Source: Larix sibirica (taxonomy: Eukaryota > Streptophyta > Pinopsida > Pinales > Pinaceae). Taken from it: a stretch of 20,455 bases of DNA. The notes beneath the pieces were generated by a model. That model was given only the letters and a program-made list of their open reading frames with translations, was not told where the DNA came from and ran no database searches. The stretch is taken from NCBI GenBank assembly GCA_004151065.3, contig NWUY0300061379.1:1-20455 (forward strand), written 5' to 3'. Position numbers and translations under genes: made by a program. Shown here one piece after another: positions 20,024-20,455 of this stretch (position 1 is its first letter; each line of letters starts with the position of its first letter).

Positions 20024-20421
20024 CTTTTAAAAAATTTGTCAAATGTATCATTTTCCTCAAGGACGTGAAACTAATCAATAATATCATGTAAGCCAAATTC
20101 TTCATCGATATTATCATTTTTTGTAGCTTGGATTTCTTCTTGGACTTCGGTGTCCTCTTCCATTGGGTCTTCTATTTTTGCAAGTTACCCAAAATAATCC
20201 TTTCCAAACAACTCTTTTAATGGTGGTTGAGGCTCTTTTGACACTTCCGCCACATGTGATTCACTAAAATATCTTTTCTTCAAACCAACTTCTTGCATTT
20301 CATCTGGAAGAACTTTAAAAGCATTAATTCTTTGCTTAGTAAAATTTCATTGTAGTGGATCCTTTTCAACAGATATGCAATTTCTTCCTTTTTGTAAGGA
20401 GCATGCTATTGTTGTACCTAA
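20024..20421 (-). pseudogene. Minus-strand coding remnant or exon with three stops, family unknown
   Basis: A single minus frame keeps protein-like composition for about 130 codons from about 20421 to 20024, with only three stops (TGA, TAA, TAG). It reads ACSLQKGRNCISVEKDPLQ, stop (where Trp would fit), NFTKQRINAFKVLPDEMQEV, GLKKRYFSESHVAEVSKEPQ, LKELFGKDYFG, stop, then an acidic region (IEDPMEEDTEVQEEIQ, NIDEEFGLHDIID), stop, and FHVLEENDTFDKFFKR. The end coincides with a good plant 5' splice site, AAAAG|GTATAT (junction at 20023/20024), and the other end follows an AG at about 20419, so it may be a decayed internal exon. I do not recognise the family; an old transposon protein or a host gene are both possible. 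Confidence 0.45.
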
Positions 20422-20455
20422 TCACCAAAAACAAAAATAAAGTTAAGTCAAATAG

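Noticed and set aside
1-20455. CRISPR array, tRNA or rRNA genes, bacterial operons
   Set aside because: No regularly spaced short repeats, cloverleaf-like sequence or ribosome-binding-site-led gene series was found. The content is typical of plant nuclear repeats.

Overview
The window looks like repeat-rich nuclear DNA of a seed plant. The evidence is a Ty1/copia-type gag-protease relic between diverged LTR-like repeats, a plant-type L1 LINE with a zf-RVT domain and a C-terminal RNase H, AT-rich spacers, and no compact operon-like gene layout. A large, repeat-filled genome such as a conifer's would fit, but the sequence alone does not prove the lineage. I see no intact protein-coding gene, rRNA, tRNA or CRISPR array. 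The coding signals I could follow are all broken by stops or frameshifts.

Layout, left to right. Bases 1-1107 are unassigned AT-rich DNA. Bases 1108 to about 1985 form an LTR-like repeat with a TATA box and polyadenylation signal. A decayed copia gag with a CCHC zinc knuckle (2158-2943) and a decayed aspartic protease (about 3040-3350) follow. No integrase or reverse transcriptase follows them. About 4140-5130 looks like a second, unrelated LTR. Bases 5130-6735 are AT-rich and featureless. A broken plus-strand coding remnant of unknown family lies at 6736-7254. A diverged second copy of the first LTR-like repeat occupies 7466 to about 9700 and is split by roughly 1.4 kb of foreign sequence.

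Bases 9700-12045 hold several short local duplications. At 12056-15625 lies the clearest feature, a 5'-truncated L1 LINE on the plus strand. It has an 8-10 bp target-site duplication, linker, RT, zf-RVT, RNase H, 3' UTR and a 10-base A tail. Its ORF2 is dead: two internal tandem duplications, two one-base losses in homopolymers, two nonsense codons, and RT catalytic substitutions (motif A Asp to His, motif C FADD to FVDE).

The right third (15634-20455) is AT-rich with local duplications. It also contains minus-strand coding remnants at 16471-16960, 18192-18479, 18534-18875 and 20024-20421 that I could not place in a family. They may be pseudogene fragments or exons of degraded genes.

I do not see convincing evidence of a new functional system. 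The points most worth a second look are the duplicated 5' end of the LINE, the uncharacterised coding remnants, and the in-frame 42-bp duplication in which one copy carries a stop and the other a sense codon.
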